Assembly (NCBI RefSeq): GCF_020184175.1
Contig: NC_065530.1
Location: 43,005,260 to 43,069,259 of the forward strand
DNA length: 64,000 nucleotides
Source of the DNA: Aphis gossypii
Taxonomy: Eukaryota; Arthropoda; Insecta; Hemiptera; Aphididae
Direction: 5' to 3'
Below are positions 28,701 through 40,704 of the stretch, one piece after another. Both the position numbers and the translations under genes were made by a program. The notes under the pieces are model-generated. The model did not search any database, was not told the DNA's origin, and saw nothing but the letters and a program-made list of their open reading frames with translations. Within the stretch, counting starts at the first letter, position 1, and every line of letters begins with the position of its first letter.

Positions 28701-29540
28701 TCCAGTATCTAGGCATCAAGAACCTCCATCAAATATACAAAAGTATAATTAATTCCTAGTTTTATGTTAACCAGTATTATTTATAATTTTTATTTTTTAG
28801 TAGAGATAATGCTAGTAGTGGAAGAGCTTCAAGACAAGGTACAGAACCTCATGCATTAACTGCAGCTAATTTAATTGATGCCATTATCACACATCAAATA
28901 AATCAGAGTAATGATGGAACTGGACATCCTCCAAATGCTGCTCCAGTTACTAATCAATCACATGTCCAACAGCAACGAGCTGGTGATAAGTTATTTCAAG
29001 TAAGTTAAAAACAAAATATTATTTATTTTAATATATTAAATTTTTAATGAAATTAATAAAAATTTTATTTTATAGTCATTCCCCGAAGCAAATGAAAAAC
29101 AAAATTTAAAACCACGAGCTAGTCCGGAAATGAGTCGTCCAGGAGAACCATATCCACCAGAACACCCTTTTAAAGAATATCCCTTTAATAATATGTTAGC
29201 TGCAGGCTTTGAGCCTCATACTTGGAAACTTCGCCGTGCTTTACAACAAAAAGAATTTGAGCAACAAATGAAAGATGACAACAATCGAGTTCGCTTTTAT
29301 CCAACTCAAGCCGATATACCTTTATCGCCATTAGACTATGTTAAAAATCGGATTGTTGAAGTAATGCGTACTTCAGATGATGACAACAAAAATGAACAGG
29401 CTTACACTTATCCATTTTCTGCTGCAATCAATATGTCTGCATCAGCTACACAAAAAAATAATGAATCATCTGATCCAAATGGTGGTGGTGGTGGATCTAT
29501 GTTAACAGCCCAATATGAGCCAATGTCTGATGAGGATTAG
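16765..29540 (+). CDS. Smr: SMRTER/NCoR-type nuclear receptor co-repressor, 20 coding exons
   Basis: Scaffold that links unliganded nuclear receptors to HDAC3-class deacetylase in the nucleus. Exons: (16729)16765-16862, 17522-17723, 17926-18059, 18145-18307, 18491-18661, 18731-18865, 19766-19822, 20392-20444, 21283-21589, 22096-22396, 22463-22802, 23384-23484, 25869-26183, 26244-26536, 26607-27041, 27128-27505, 27563-27712, 27787-28742, 28801-28999, 29076-29540. All joins keep phase and give about 1,750 residues. Seen in order: a PLYNQPSDADIYHENRRKYS motif and basic deacetylase-activating region (about 330-440); SANT1 with WTQQEKDVFKDRFIAHPKNF (about 489); a Cys-rich patch MCAVCKAENVACPR (about 699); SANT2 starting WTDEETNALKKG (about 838); Pro/Gln-rich stretches; a CoRNR-like box LTAANLIDAIITHQI (about 1,548); and a C-terminus ending QYEPMSDED. 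The order matches NCoR/SMRT. The start is inferred: the frame stays open upstream of Met 16765 to the splice acceptor, so an upstream coding exon is possible. Confidence 0.93.
23558..24319 (-). CDS. BTB domain plus two zinc fingers, nested antisense in a SMRTER intron
   Basis: A 253-residue ORF on the strand opposite the host gene, entirely inside the intron 23,485-25,868. Residues about 5-100 read as a BTB/POZ dimerisation domain (DITIYV near the start, SHRELLAQYSGYFKSL, then FLPNITDDTFSIILSYIYTG). The C-terminal part has a C2H2 finger (CEYCNHPFKSKYCYEKHINR) and a second finger of C2HC type (CRQCGSKFPSYYFVHKHKKY then C). BTB-zinc finger proteins are usually nuclear transcription regulators. 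The frame stays open upstream of the first Met, through FHYDTTSTI, to a good acceptor (TTATTTCAG), so an N-terminal exon may exist further upstream on the minus strand; I could not identify it. The exact family member is not recognised. Confidence 0.8.
   Translation of the reverse strand: MYRFMAPDITIYVMSLNNRFRAFLSHRELLAQYSGYFKSLQNCETNKVFLPNITDDTFSIILSYIYTGVLKINNDNIHSVLLATHTLHMPQASHMCRQFLITQDQNIIKPIAKLPSFIDASVIQQPNENRTLKISEESNFKPPIRKENIILDIASCDGPVQFYRVLNENYKGDEKRSTLKQSYNCEYCNHPFKSKYCYEKHINRHLNINSIDNKLDKKKNPSIQYYPCRQCGSKFPSYYFVHKHKKYCKISKF
24880..25250. repeat. Diverged tandem duplication in SMRTER intron 12
   Basis: Two adjacent units, about 24,882-25,054 and about 25,077-25,247, share an ordered series of words: AGATTAAAAATAAC/AAATTAAAAATAAC, then CACTAAC/TACTAAC, ATCAGC, and ACCTATCAAATTAAACT followed by AGCAAA or GGTAAA. 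The units are clearly diverged, so the duplication is old. Confidence 0.65.
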
Positions 29541-31200
29541 CTCTTCCATAACACAGGGTACATATGTGTTTAAAAAGATTTTTATGTTTAAAAATCTAGT
29601 CTAGTTTATTTATTTTTTACTTGTTAACCCAATTTAACAAAAATAATCATACAAAGTAATTCTACAACAAAACGTATTTATGTTTTGCTTGTTAAGTAAG
29701 TGTATCATCGTCTACATTACATTTTATATAATAAATATAAAACTTCTGTGTACTTTTGAAATAATATTTATATAGAACTTATTTCATTTAAATATCATAA
29801 TAGTCTATATTATATGGTTACTAATTTTTGGGACACAATATTAATTAATTAAAAAAACAATAACCGTTTAAATTTTGTGAAACTTAATTGGTTGACACAA
29901 CACATAATTGTCTTATTAAAATTTATAATATACTGAAAAAGTACATTTATTATACAGATCATTTGTTATTATTTAATAAATTTAACCCAATAGTACATTT
30001 ATTGTACTAATATTTGTTTGTTATTTGTGTCTTTTTTTGATATAATTTTGCGTGTATTTTATAAAAACTTCCTATGCTTATAAATTATATTTTATTTTTA
30101 AAGACCTTCCTCAAAAATACCAACTGGTCTAACTGCACTAAGGGTTGGGTGCCTGAATTTATTATTATTTATTAATTTTTTTTTTTTAATACTTTACGCA
30201 ATGCCTAAATAATTGTTTTGGTATGATAAGTGGAATTATTTGTATTGTAATATTTTACGTGAAACAAAATTATAAATACTTTATTTTTATTTAATTGTAT
30301 ATTATTGATAAATTTATATTTTTTTAGTTTCATAAACTAAAAATAAAATACTTTTTTTATTCTTGATTAAACAATATTTAAAAATGAAAAAATTGCATAT
30401 AGTATCCACAATAGTTGATCAAATGTTAATTTAATTAAGTAAATAATTTAATATTTAGGTAATATTACTATTGAAATAAATATATTAAAATCTATTATGC
30501 TACAAAATATATACAAATTTTTGTGTTAAGTCTAAAAATTATGTTTTGTTTGTTCTTTAAATATAGAATCATTTAATTTATCATAGGAAAACAATAGATC
30601 ATAATGCCTATAAAAAGAAATTGATGTTCCAAATAAAAATTCCGTGATAATAATGTTTTGTGTCAACTGTTTAATTTATTTGATATTAATCAGTTCTCAT
30701 AAAATAGCTTATATTTTACTAACCGAAAACTGTTAGTTTGCAACACATTTTTTGTTTTTATTTTAATCATTAAGCTTTTATTTGTATGTATGGTAAAACC
30801 AATTATAATTTTTTATGTATATTAATCTTATTTTAACATGTAAATTCCCTCCATTTTTTTTCTAGGTAACAAAATGTAAATAATAGGTTAAACAAAAATA
30901 TTACTTTTATAAGCATTTTATTTATTTTTTATCATTTTTTTTTTTTATTGTTGAACATTTGTAAGTAATGGTATAATTGTATAAATTGCAATATTTTTAG
31001 TTTTGAATTAACAATATTTGTATTGTGTAAATGTAGTAATCATACAAGTTGGAGGACATATAAGTTTTGTTTTTTTTTTTTAAAAAAAAAAAAAAAAACT
31101 AACAGTTGTGATAAATATATTGATCTATTATTAGGTATTTGTTATCCAAATGATTTAATAAATGTGATGAAACAAAACAATTTATTATGTTTTTAATTAA
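29541..31200 (+). other. SMRTER 3' UTR and downstream AT-rich DNA
   Basis: AT-rich sequence after the SMRTER stop with many AATAAA-type words (for example near 29,730, 30,340 and 31,158), so the poly(A) site cannot be fixed from sequence. It includes a T-run followed by an A-run near 31,070-31,100. No coding segment is seen. Confidence 0.4.
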
Positions 31201-32568
31201 ATTTATTTTCTTATTTTTTCAAGGATGTTAAATTTAAATAATTTATTAATGATGTTCTTCCCGTGGTCTAAGATATACTTAAATATATCTCCTAAGTCCT
31301 AAGACCTAAGTGGTTTCTCCTAACATAATATTATGTATTCTATATTCATATCATTTAATTACATGTTAGTCACCAATTTTGATTAAAGCTGTTTTCACAT
31401 GATTTTCATTATTGTGAGGTAGCTTGTATGGTATTTTATCTTTAAAATTTGTCCTTTTTTCAGGAATTCTGCTGCTTATATAGTAGTTGCTAAGTCTGAG
31501 AAAATAACAAAAAGTTTTGATGATGATAAAGGAAATCGCACTGAGTGCAGGTATAGACCATACCTTTAGTATTTAATTAGTTTAATTTAACATGACATCT
31601 TATTTTCTGCTCTATAATATCCTTGTATAAAAATATTTCTAGCAATTAAAATTCAAATATATTTTTTTTTGACTTGCAAGCATAATTTGGACAATTTAAT
31701 GTTCAAAAATATCTGAGAAAAGGATTTATCTTTTAAATCAGTTTTTTTTTAATATTTAACTGAATTCTACTATAAAATTTAAAGGTAAGAATATAAACCA
31801 GAACGCTTAATATGTTCATTACTTTCATAAAAAAAATCCATTTTAGGTGCTTTAGAAGATAATATTCTTAACTTTAAATAAGATATTAAATTTATTTACT
31901 TTGATAAATGAATACGAATATAAAATTGACAATTTTTTTATCAGCCCAGAGGTATATTGTATATTGTATTGATGCTCCTTGTATCGTTGTATCTATTACT
32001 TAATAAATTATTTAAATTTAGATGACACTGCGTTCTATTATTATTTTAGTAATAATAGTTTTAATAATACTTAATTGGCAAATAATATTAATTAAATTAT
32101 TAACAAAAAATAAAAATATGTACAATCAAAAGTATAGGTATAATATGATTATGACTTGGAAACATCGTTTTGACAATCCTATGTAATGTGTATACTTTAG
32201 CTTATCCGAATTATCCTGATGTTACAATTAATCTTTTACAAATAACCGTAAGTACTAAGTAAGTAGAACCTATAAATGGTCTATTAGACATAGGACGTTT
32301 ACTCCCCACCATATTTTGATAAGTACTTTAATTTTAAATGAACAATTTAATTTTTAAATGACAATACTACAAAATTACAAATACCTACATACTCAATATT
32401 CACACAATATAATTACAAATAGTCAAAATTTAAATAAATCACAATTATATTAAGTCATATTGAATTTCGTAAAAATGAATAAATGAATACATTTTTAGGT
32501 CAACTGATTTATTTTTTTTAATAATATAAAATGTCACTATGGTTATTATATTTAAATGTTGTACAAAA

Positions 32569-32848
32569 TTACTGTAGTTTCAGTATTTTCAGTACATTTA
32601 TTATTTCATTTTGTTTTTGTATCAATGCAGTCGTTGCAGACGCATTGCACATCTGTATTGATTCGATAAATATATATAAATTAGGATGTTTAATTCTTAC
32701 AATATTTTTTAATTTTTTGTTGAACCTTTCTGACACGTTGTTGATCCGACCATAGCCTTCTTTTGTGACATTATAAACGTTCCACATATGTGGTAAAAAC
32801 ATTGGTGGATGTCGTAGAAAGCGAGTTGTACGACCGTACCTACTCCGT
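32569..32848 (-). pseudogene. MULE-type transposase relic (C-terminal fragment)
   Basis: A minus-strand open frame, extending upstream of its first Met to a stop near 32,849, contains RHPPMFLPHMWNVYNVTKEG followed by GRINNVSERFNKK and HPNLYIFIESIQ. The combination WNVY, R-x-NN, E-R-F and HPN-(I/L)-x-FIE is the signature of the C-terminal part of MULE-like transposases common in insect genomes. About 90 residues remain and no catalytic DDE region was found nearby, so this is a dead fragment. Element borders were not found. Confidence 0.7.
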
Positions 32849-33055
32849 TATTGTGGATTTGTAAGTTCCGTTGACGTAAGTTGAATGAAAATACACCAAG
32901 ATATCGTCTAATCCTTCTAATGATTTAAAATAATTGGATAATAGTGACATTCCTACATATTTTTGAAATACTTAAAGATTATAAAACTACTTAAAAATTA
33001 ATAAATAATAACGATTTAAGAAACCTGAGAACCGAATGTCCTTTAATCAAAATAT

Positions 33056-33172
33056 GCCGGGGACTAAAGTCCTATGTCTTATAACTCTCCGGGACGAAAC
33101 GTCCTATCTTAAAAATTACCGGGGACGAAACGTCCGTGGATTGGTTTTTTTGACGGGGGCGAAACGTCCGTT
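33056..33172. repeat. Cluster of four GGACG-AAA-CGTCC mini-palindromes
   Basis: Four copies at about 33,057, 33,088, 33,119 and 33,154, spaced 31-35 bases, each opening with CGGG and followed by a short stem-loop. Copies two and three contain GGACGAAACGTCC. The fourth has a one-base change. The first reads GGACTAAAGTCC, which still forms a five-base stem. A partial match lies at 33,031. Details are given under findings. Confidence 0.8.
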
Positions 33173-33224
33173 TACCGAATTTTGCTGCCAAAATATTTTA
33201 GTTTTTTTTTAACCATGGTTAAAT

Positions 33225-33685
33225 AGTAATACACTGGCGTAGTGATATGTTCACGGCTTGTTTCTGCAAATGTTTCATTTTCATATACCTACGTCATTAC
33301 GTCACGTAGTCTGCTTTTTGGTACCTATTTCATATTTATCGCTTTCTCAGGCGACCTTATTTTTTAAAATTTTTCCAAGAAAAGGACTCGTATTTTAACG
33401 AGTTAAGAATGATGGTGCTTAAATGGAATTTTTTAATTTTTATGTTATGACTTTTTACAAGTGGTGTATATTGTAGTATACGCGACCTGTTTTATATACT
33501 CTATATTATTATACTCATTGTTGTAATCGTAAAATCATGATTGTAGGTGAAGGAGGGGGCTTTGGGTGTTCAAACACCCCCCGAAATTAAAGATAAAACA
33601 GTTTTCAAATAAATATTGTGAATATAAACTCAGTGTATATCTAAACCAAAACCCCCTCCGAAAAAAATTCCTACCTACGTCCATG
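33225..33685. mobile_element. Possible degraded MITE with G-rich inverted segments
   Basis: The left end CACTGGCGTAG (about 33,226) and the reverse of the right end (CTACGTCCATG, about 33,676) match at about 8 of 11 positions. Internally, GGAGGGGGCTTTGGG (about 33,550) faces CCAAAACCCCCTCC (about 33,646), an inverted pair. No clean target-site duplication was found, so the borders are uncertain. Confidence 0.35.
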
Positions 33686-34861
33686 CGTAAAATGATAAAC
33701 AAAACAATTAGGTACCTATATCAAACAATTTTTATATGATATTTTTGTTTTAAGTTTCTCGTTTGTTCGCTTCGTCCCGAACTCGATGCCTACTTGTGAG
33801 TTGAGGTGGTGTTACATAGCAAGTCGTGGGATATTTACGTTTTTTTTTTTTACCCGAGTGCAGCAGCGAGCGGTGGTATAGTTAGGTTTAACTTTACTCG
33901 CTCATAAAAAGCAAATAGAAAAGATATCGAAGAATGTAATAATTATTAAATTGGGTTTACCATCAGATATGTATCTGTGTTTGATATAATTGTTTTGTTT
34001 GATCATTTTGCGATACTATATATATAATGTATAAAACACATGGCGTGTAGTACAATATACACTAATTGTAAAATGTCATAACTTATAACTTAAAAACTAA
34101 TAATTTCCGCTAATCTATTTCATTATCATCGTTTTTTTTTTTAAAAGAAAATTAAAAAAAAAAATAGGTAGCTCGGTAAAATAGTTTTGCACGCGCGTAG
34201 GTAGGTACTCGGTACCACTACTCACTGGTCATAGAGATGATTATTGGTAAGAGTATGACATATATTTATAAATTATTATGCGACATAGGTAGATAGGCTT
34301 GTCACCGACTTTTACCCAATTCTTTTACTTAACCTTCTCAGACCGGCTTATATCATAATCTAACATAAGTACCTAGTATTAAAATAGTAGTAACAAAAAT
34401 ATGACTGTAATATATTTCTTTGAATAGATGAGATTATATCAGCGTGATAAGTGTGAATTTAGTAATGACTCATTATAGTCATTACTAATGACAAACAATT
34501 TTAAGTTAATTCACTTAACCAATAACCATTCTCTGTAAATTTTTAAATTTTTGAAATATATCATCTACCTATATGTAGTATGTACTATATTAAAGAACAA
34601 TGGTGAATCAAAATTTGTCAAGTTTAGAAGTTTTGATTATGTGACGTCTAGACGTCTAGAGCAACTTATAGTGCCTTAGACTTAACTACCTACTTATTTA
34701 CATATTTTTAGTTTTTACTTAAAATTTATCAGCGATAATGATAAGAAAGAGACGATTGGAGCCGATAGGCTATAAGGGATCGAATTCTTCTCATATTTTA
34801 AAAGACGAAGTTACCCACTACCTATACTGAAATACTAAATACCAATAATACCATAGACCTG

Positions 34862-35184
34862 CAGTAAATAAGTTCTCCAACTGTGGTACGCGAAACACTA
34901 CATGCCGCATGGTGGTAGAACGGAAAATTAAAAATAAATATTCGATTCTGATCTCATTGAAAATTTGTTATTTAATTCATATCTTATTTTAAAAAACTAA
35001 TGAATAAAAACAATTGTATTGTAGTATTTTACTGCCTTTTGTTATTTAAAATAAATTTATTTAACTAAAAAGTGAAATATTTAATTGTACAATTTGGATC
35101 TTTCTATTTTTAGTCATTAGTGGTACGTGACTGATTAATAATACACCTAAGTACCTACGCAAAAAAATAGTTTGATAACCGCTG
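34862..35184. mobile_element. Degraded hAT-like element
   Basis: The left end contains AGTTCTCCAACTGTGGTACG. The right end reversed reads CAGCGGTTATCAAACTATTT. Both resemble the hAT terminal motif CAGTGGTTCTCAAACT. Possible target duplications just outside these borders (CATAGACC / TATAGACG) are imperfect. No coding capacity. Confidence 0.4.
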
Positions 35185-35616
35185 TCTGCTATAGACGTGT
35201 TTGAATGAAAAAAAGTAGAAAACAACGATCATCAAAACGAAATAACAGATTCAACCGAAAAACTCTTCTTGCATCATGATTCTAAACTACCTAGTTAATA
35301 TAGGTACGTAGGTAAATGTAACAAAAAAAAAAAAAAATTGAAAAATTTGTGTTAAGTTTGAAAGTGCGTTTTTTCCAATAATAAATATAATATTATTGTA
35401 TTATACTTAAAAATTAATAATGTAATAACTTGGTCTTAATGGTATATTATATACCAAGAAGAATCAAATCAATTATTTATTCAAAAAAAAGATAGACGTA
35501 TTGGTTGTAGGTATATTATAACTATTTATGAGTTATGACAAAACAGATGTTTCAACATTGCTTTCAATAGTCGAGCAATGTCCAAGTGTTCAAAATCTAA
35601 AGAAATTTGTTTAGAT

Positions 35617-35783
35617 CAACGGTTCTTAAACTGTGCACAGCGAGGACTTTCTAAGGGCTATAAGAATAAATAATTTAATATTTATAGAATTCTTTTTTGT
35701 TGTCTCATGGTATTCACAGCAGGGCACTGCAGCTGAACTTGATCTGAAAAAGGGCATCACGAAAAAAAGTTTGAGAACCACTA
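35617..35783. mobile_element. hAT-type MITE, 167 bp
   Basis: The terminal inverted repeats are CAACGGTTCTTAAACT on the left and, read in reverse, TAGTGGTTCTCAAACT on the right. They are flanked by 8-bp duplications GTTTAGAT (35,609-35,616) and GTTTAGAC (35,784-35,791), matching at 7 of 8 positions. Eight-base target duplications and this terminal motif are typical of hAT elements. It is far too short to encode a transposase. Confidence 0.75.
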
Positions 35784-36325
35784 GTTTAGACTGTTAATGG
35801 TAATATTTATAAATAGATATAAATATTAAGGTTATACACTTGGGTATATAATTTATCATTATGACTTATGAGTCATAATTTATGACTAACAAGTAACAAG
35901 TATGATATTATTGGTAGGTGCCTTTCAAGATTTGTCGTTATCGTCGGATAAATCATTAAATTAAAATTAGAAGATGAATGGTCCAAGAGGGCGCTAATAC
36001 CCCACTCAAAAAAAAAAAAAATAAATAAATTGAATACTTCTCGAGAGTTGGAACACCGTCCATCATATAGCATTTTCTATCTTTCGCCTAATTATGTGTA
36101 GGTACCGGACTTTTGTTTGAAAGTACCTATTGTATACAAAAAAAAATGTTCGCCTATTTAAACATAATATTATAATTAGGTACTGATTCTCAACATGACT
36201 TCATCACAATGAAATCTATTACCAGTCACCGAACCAACCTACTACAGTACTACTAGTACTCCAAATTACGTCCTATAAGCTTTCACTTTAGGCCTTCAAG
36301 TCTATGTTATAAATATATATAGATA

Positions 36326-36713
36326 TATCTCCAAGGCATTTGATCAAGTTGATCATATTGCACTTCCTTTAGCGTTAAAATCACCCAACTGTTCTTTTGT
36401 CTTGACAGATACTCGATTACGGATCTACAGTATGGTCCCCACAGTCAATTGGTGTTATAAAAATTATTGTTTCAATTCAAAACCGTTTTCTTCACGAATT
36501 ATTCAATTGAATTGTAGTATACAACGTAGGTACTCCTCAATCCTAACTCAATACCAGCTACTATTGTTATACCTACTTATAGTTGGAAACCCTCGATAAT
36601 CGAAGAAAAAGAATCGATTTATGCTTTATCTTTAAACTAACGAATGGGAATAATAACTGCAGTGAATTACTTTCTTTATTAAACCTCGATAGTTCTAACC
36701 GTGGAATTAGATA
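36326..36713 (+). pseudogene. Non-LTR retrotransposon reverse transcriptase relic
   Basis: Three fragments in different frames, in the order expected for the C-terminal half of a Jockey/RTE-type LINE reverse transcriptase: ISKAFDQVDHIALPLALK (about 36,326-36,380), ILDYGSTVWSPQSIGV plus IQNRFLHELFN (about 36,408-36,510), and LDNRRKRIDLCFIFKLTNG plus ELLSLLN (about 36,590-36,690). The segment between the first and second fragments, which should carry the YADD-containing part, is missing. Frame changes and stops show it is dead. Confidence 0.75.
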
Positions 36714-37696
36714 GCTGTGTACTATTTATGTGTTATAAACAGATTAAATGGTTAACTATGTATAGTTGCACTAATCTGTTTATAGCATTTAGACTATAGT
36801 TTGAATGCTGCAGTGGCACACATAACGTATACAGCTGGGTAAACGGTAATAGGTAAGTCCTAACGAAAAATAATTTTAATACTTTAGGACCCCTTGAGAT
36901 GTGTTGTGTATCATAAGTTTATAATTTCTAACTCGTTAGTTTCAGTTATATCAATTTTGTTTTTACTTGGTCCAACCAACGGTGAATTGAATAATTATTT
37001 AATAAATTAATACAATGTGACATACAATGTACTAAACTATAAAATAAAATTAAAAATACCTATTGAGTATTATTGATATCAATTTTTCATGATAATTTAA
37101 GAATCATGTTTTGTTCGAAGATAATATCTCATCATATTATGTTTCTGCGCTTTCTCTATATCATGGTACCGACAATGAATACATTACTATCTTATTGATA
37201 AGTTAATAAATATTTTTAAGCAAAATATGACAACCTAATAAGTTATACTTTATTGCAATAAGCATTTAGGAATAACAAAAAATTTAACTAAAGAAAAATA
37301 AAGAATATATTAAGTACAAAACTTAAATAGAAATAATTAATTGGTCATGAAAGGCAATTAATCATAAATTATAAGTATTTCTAAACAGAATAACATGTTA
37401 ATTTATTGTTCCAAATTGATGAATTTTTAATATAGTTAATATAATTTGTACATAATATTGACAGAATTTCAATAATAAAATTAATCCTGCTTAATTAACG
37501 GTGTTATCAAATGGATTTAAATGTTTATTGTACAAAAACCAAATAATTCGAACCATTTATAAAATGATGAATTACATACATAGAAAAAAATATATTAGCT
37601 AATTGTTAACCTAACTGCTTAACATACATAATCCAAAAGGAAGTAAAACCTTAGCAGTCTTATATACAATAAATAAATTTATAAATATTTCCATTT

Positions 37697-40579
37697 TTAA
37701 AGTTCATCTTTCTCAGCATCTCCAGCAGGTGGAGGAGGAACACCACCAGTACTAGCATATAATTTTGATATGATTGGGTTGACAACACTCTCCAATTCGG
37801 TTTTTTGTGTTTTGTATTGTTCTGGATCAGCATCTTGATTCTCATCCAACCATTTAATCTTAGCATCAATAATTTCTTCCATTTTTGTTTTTTCAGCGTC
37901 TGACAACTAAACACAGAAAAATAATACATGAAAATAAGTTAAATAAGATTAAAACAAAAATATATCCTTACCTTTCCACCTAATTTTTCTTTATCGCCGA
38001 TTTGATTCTTTAATGAGTATGCATAAGATTCCAGATCATTTCTAGATTCAACACGTTCCTTCAATTTCTTGTCATCATCAGCAAACTTCTCAGCTTCCTT
38101 GATCATACGTTCTATGTCATCTGGAGTCAATCTATTTTGATCATTGGTAATGACAATCTTTTCTCGGTTACCAGTTCCCTTGTCTTCTGCACTAACTTGC
38201 AGAATACCATTAGCATCAATTTCAAATGTTACTTCAATTTGTGGAACTCCTCTAGGTGCAGGGGGTATTCCGGTAAGATCGAACTTTCCTAAAAGATGAT
38301 TGTCTTTGGTCATCGGTCGTTCACCTTCAAATACTTGAATTGTAACAGTGTTTTGATTATCAGCAGCAGTGGAGAAAATTTGACTTTTCTTGGTTGGAAT
38401 AACTGTGTTACGTGGAATCAATTTGGTCATAACTCCACCAACAGTTTCAATACCCATAGTTAAAGGATTTACATCTAAAAGAATGATTGCATCTGTATCT
38501 TGTTCGCCTGATAAAACTCCAGCCTGAACAGCAGCACCGTAAGCAACAGCTTCATCTGGATTAATACCACGTGATGGTTCCTTTCCATTGAAATACTCTT
38601 TGACTAGCTGTTGAACTTTAGGTATTCTAGTACTACCACCAACCAACACAATTTCATCAATATCCTTTTTATTCATATCAGCATCCTCCATAACTTTTTG
38701 AACGGGTTTCATGGTTGATCTAAACAAATCCATGTTAAGTTCTTCAAATTTGGCACGAGTCAAAGTCTCAGAGAAATCATCTCCTTCAAAGAAACTTTCA
38801 ATTTCTATGCGAACTTGATGACTGGCAGAAAGACCACGTTTTGCCTTTTCTACTTCACGTCTCAATTTTTGAACTGCACGGTTATCTTTTCTGATGTCTT
38901 TACCCTTCTTTTTCTTATACAACTTAATGAAATGATCCATAACTCTTTGATCAAAATCTTCTCCACCTAAATGAGTATCTCCATTTGTTGATACTACTTC
39001 AAAGACACCATTATCAATTGTCAGCAATGATACATCAAAGGTACCACCACCCAAATCAAATACAAGAACATTTTTTTCTCCTTCTCTTTTATCTAAACCA
39101 TATGCTATAGCTGCAGCTGTTGGCTCATTAATGATTCTCATGACTGTGAGACCGGCAATAGCTCCTGCATCTTTAGTAGCTTGACGTTGGCCATCATTGA
39201 AATAAGCGGGTACAGTGACGACTGCATGTGTTACAGTTTTGCCTAAGTATGCTTCAGCAGTTTCCTTCATCTTAGCTAATACCATAGCAGAAATTTCTTC
39301 AGGCGCAAACACTTTGGATGTACCTTCAATAGTTTCAACTTCAATGTGAGGCTTAGTATTTTTTTCAACCACCTAAAATGATATAAACACAAAGTATGAA
39401 TATAAAATAATTGAATATGTATAAAAATATGATAATTTACCTTGAAGGGGAAGAACTTAACATCATGTTGAACATTGACATCAGACCAATCACGACCAAT
39501 TAATCGCTTAGCATCAAATACTGTATTCTCAGGATTTGTAGTAAGCTGATTTTTAGCTGCATCCCCAATAAGACGTTCTCCTTCTTTGGTGAATGCAACA
39601 TACGATGGTGTAATTCTGTTACCTTGATCATTGGCTATTATTTCTACTCGACCATTTTTATATACCCCAACACTAAAAATAGACAATAAATGTATTTTTA
39701 CTGTTTGAATAACAAAGATTAAAATTATATTGGCAATTAAAAAGTTAATCTTAATATAAATAAAAGAATTTATTGAAATTCAATTCATAAAAGAAAATAA
39801 AATTATTAAAATAAACTCAATTATATTTGCATACTCAAATAATACCAAGAATAAATAAAAAAAATGTTAAAGAAGATATCAACGATTCTAATGATATTCA
39901 ATTCCAAAGATACCTTGTTATGGGTTAATAGGTTAATTAAAGAAGCATTATATAATTTCAAACATTAAAGCTAATATATTTTTAATTTAAATTTTGAATC
40001 ATGAAAATTAACTTAGGCCATTAAAAGAATCTTATATAGGTACAATAATAAAAGAAAAAAATAATCCAATTTAACGTTTCCCTAATGCGCCACCTGTACA
40101 ATATTTTTGATGATGTCACAGGTTTATTCCAGGTTAAGTACCTATTCAAAATCATTCAAATAGGAACCTAACTTGAGATATCCATTCAAAAACATATAGG
40201 CATATAGATTTATAGATTGTAATTAAAAAAATTGATAATTAATGATGTATAACTAAATCATAATTACTATTCATTTTACTTTTATTTATTAACCTAACAT
40301 ATGGTTTGCAAGTAGTGTATAAGTGTATATTTCCAGAATTAGCAAACAATAAAATGTAATTATAATTATAGGATTATAACGGTTTTTATAAACAGTTTAT
40401 TTATACGTTACATAAGTAAACAAATTAATGAATTATAATTACCATGAATACGTTGTGCCTAAATCAATTCCAATAACTGTACCAAGTTCATCTTTAGATT
40501 TTGTTCCTTCCTTAGACACAATAGGGCTAACTAAAAATAATAGTGCCCAAAAAGCACAAATGGACTTTCGGTGGTCCAT
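37697..40579 (-). CDS. Hsc70-3: BiP/GRP78, ER-lumen Hsp70 chaperone
   Basis: ATP-dependent chaperone of the ER lumen that folds secretory proteins and senses unfolded-protein stress. Coding exons (minus strand): 40443-40579, 39441-39672, 37972-39372, 37697-37906; phases join and give 659 residues, the usual BiP length. Seen: a hydrophobic signal peptide (SICAFWALLFLVSPIVS, about residues 6-22), the Hsp70 signatures IGIDLGTTYSC, VFDLGGGTFDVSLL and VLVGGSTRIPKVQ, the substrate domain after LLDVNPLTMGIETVGG, a VPPPPAGDAE tail, and the ER-retrieval signal KDEL at the C-terminus. Met 40579 is chosen because it directly precedes the signal peptide; the acceptor of a 5' UTR intron lies just upstream (exon begins at 40,595). 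A 5' UTR exon ends with a donor at 40,705. Its promoter carries ER-stress elements. Confidence 0.97.
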
Positions 40580-40704
40580 ACCCAGGTTTTGATTTCTGTA
40601 AAATAAAAAATTATAATGGTTAATATTCACTATTCTAGATAGTTTTAACACAGTTAATTTCGTTATTAGAATAAGATCTATAATAGCAAATAAATTATAT
40701 TTAC

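Noticed and set aside
32531..32755. 74-codon plus-strand ORF rich in hydrophobic residues
   Set aside because: Antisense shadow of the MULE transposase relic, which has recognisable motifs in the other direction.
36402..36599. 65-codon plus-strand ORF
   Set aside because: Its frame differs from the reverse transcriptase relic frames in the same DNA and it shows no family motifs.
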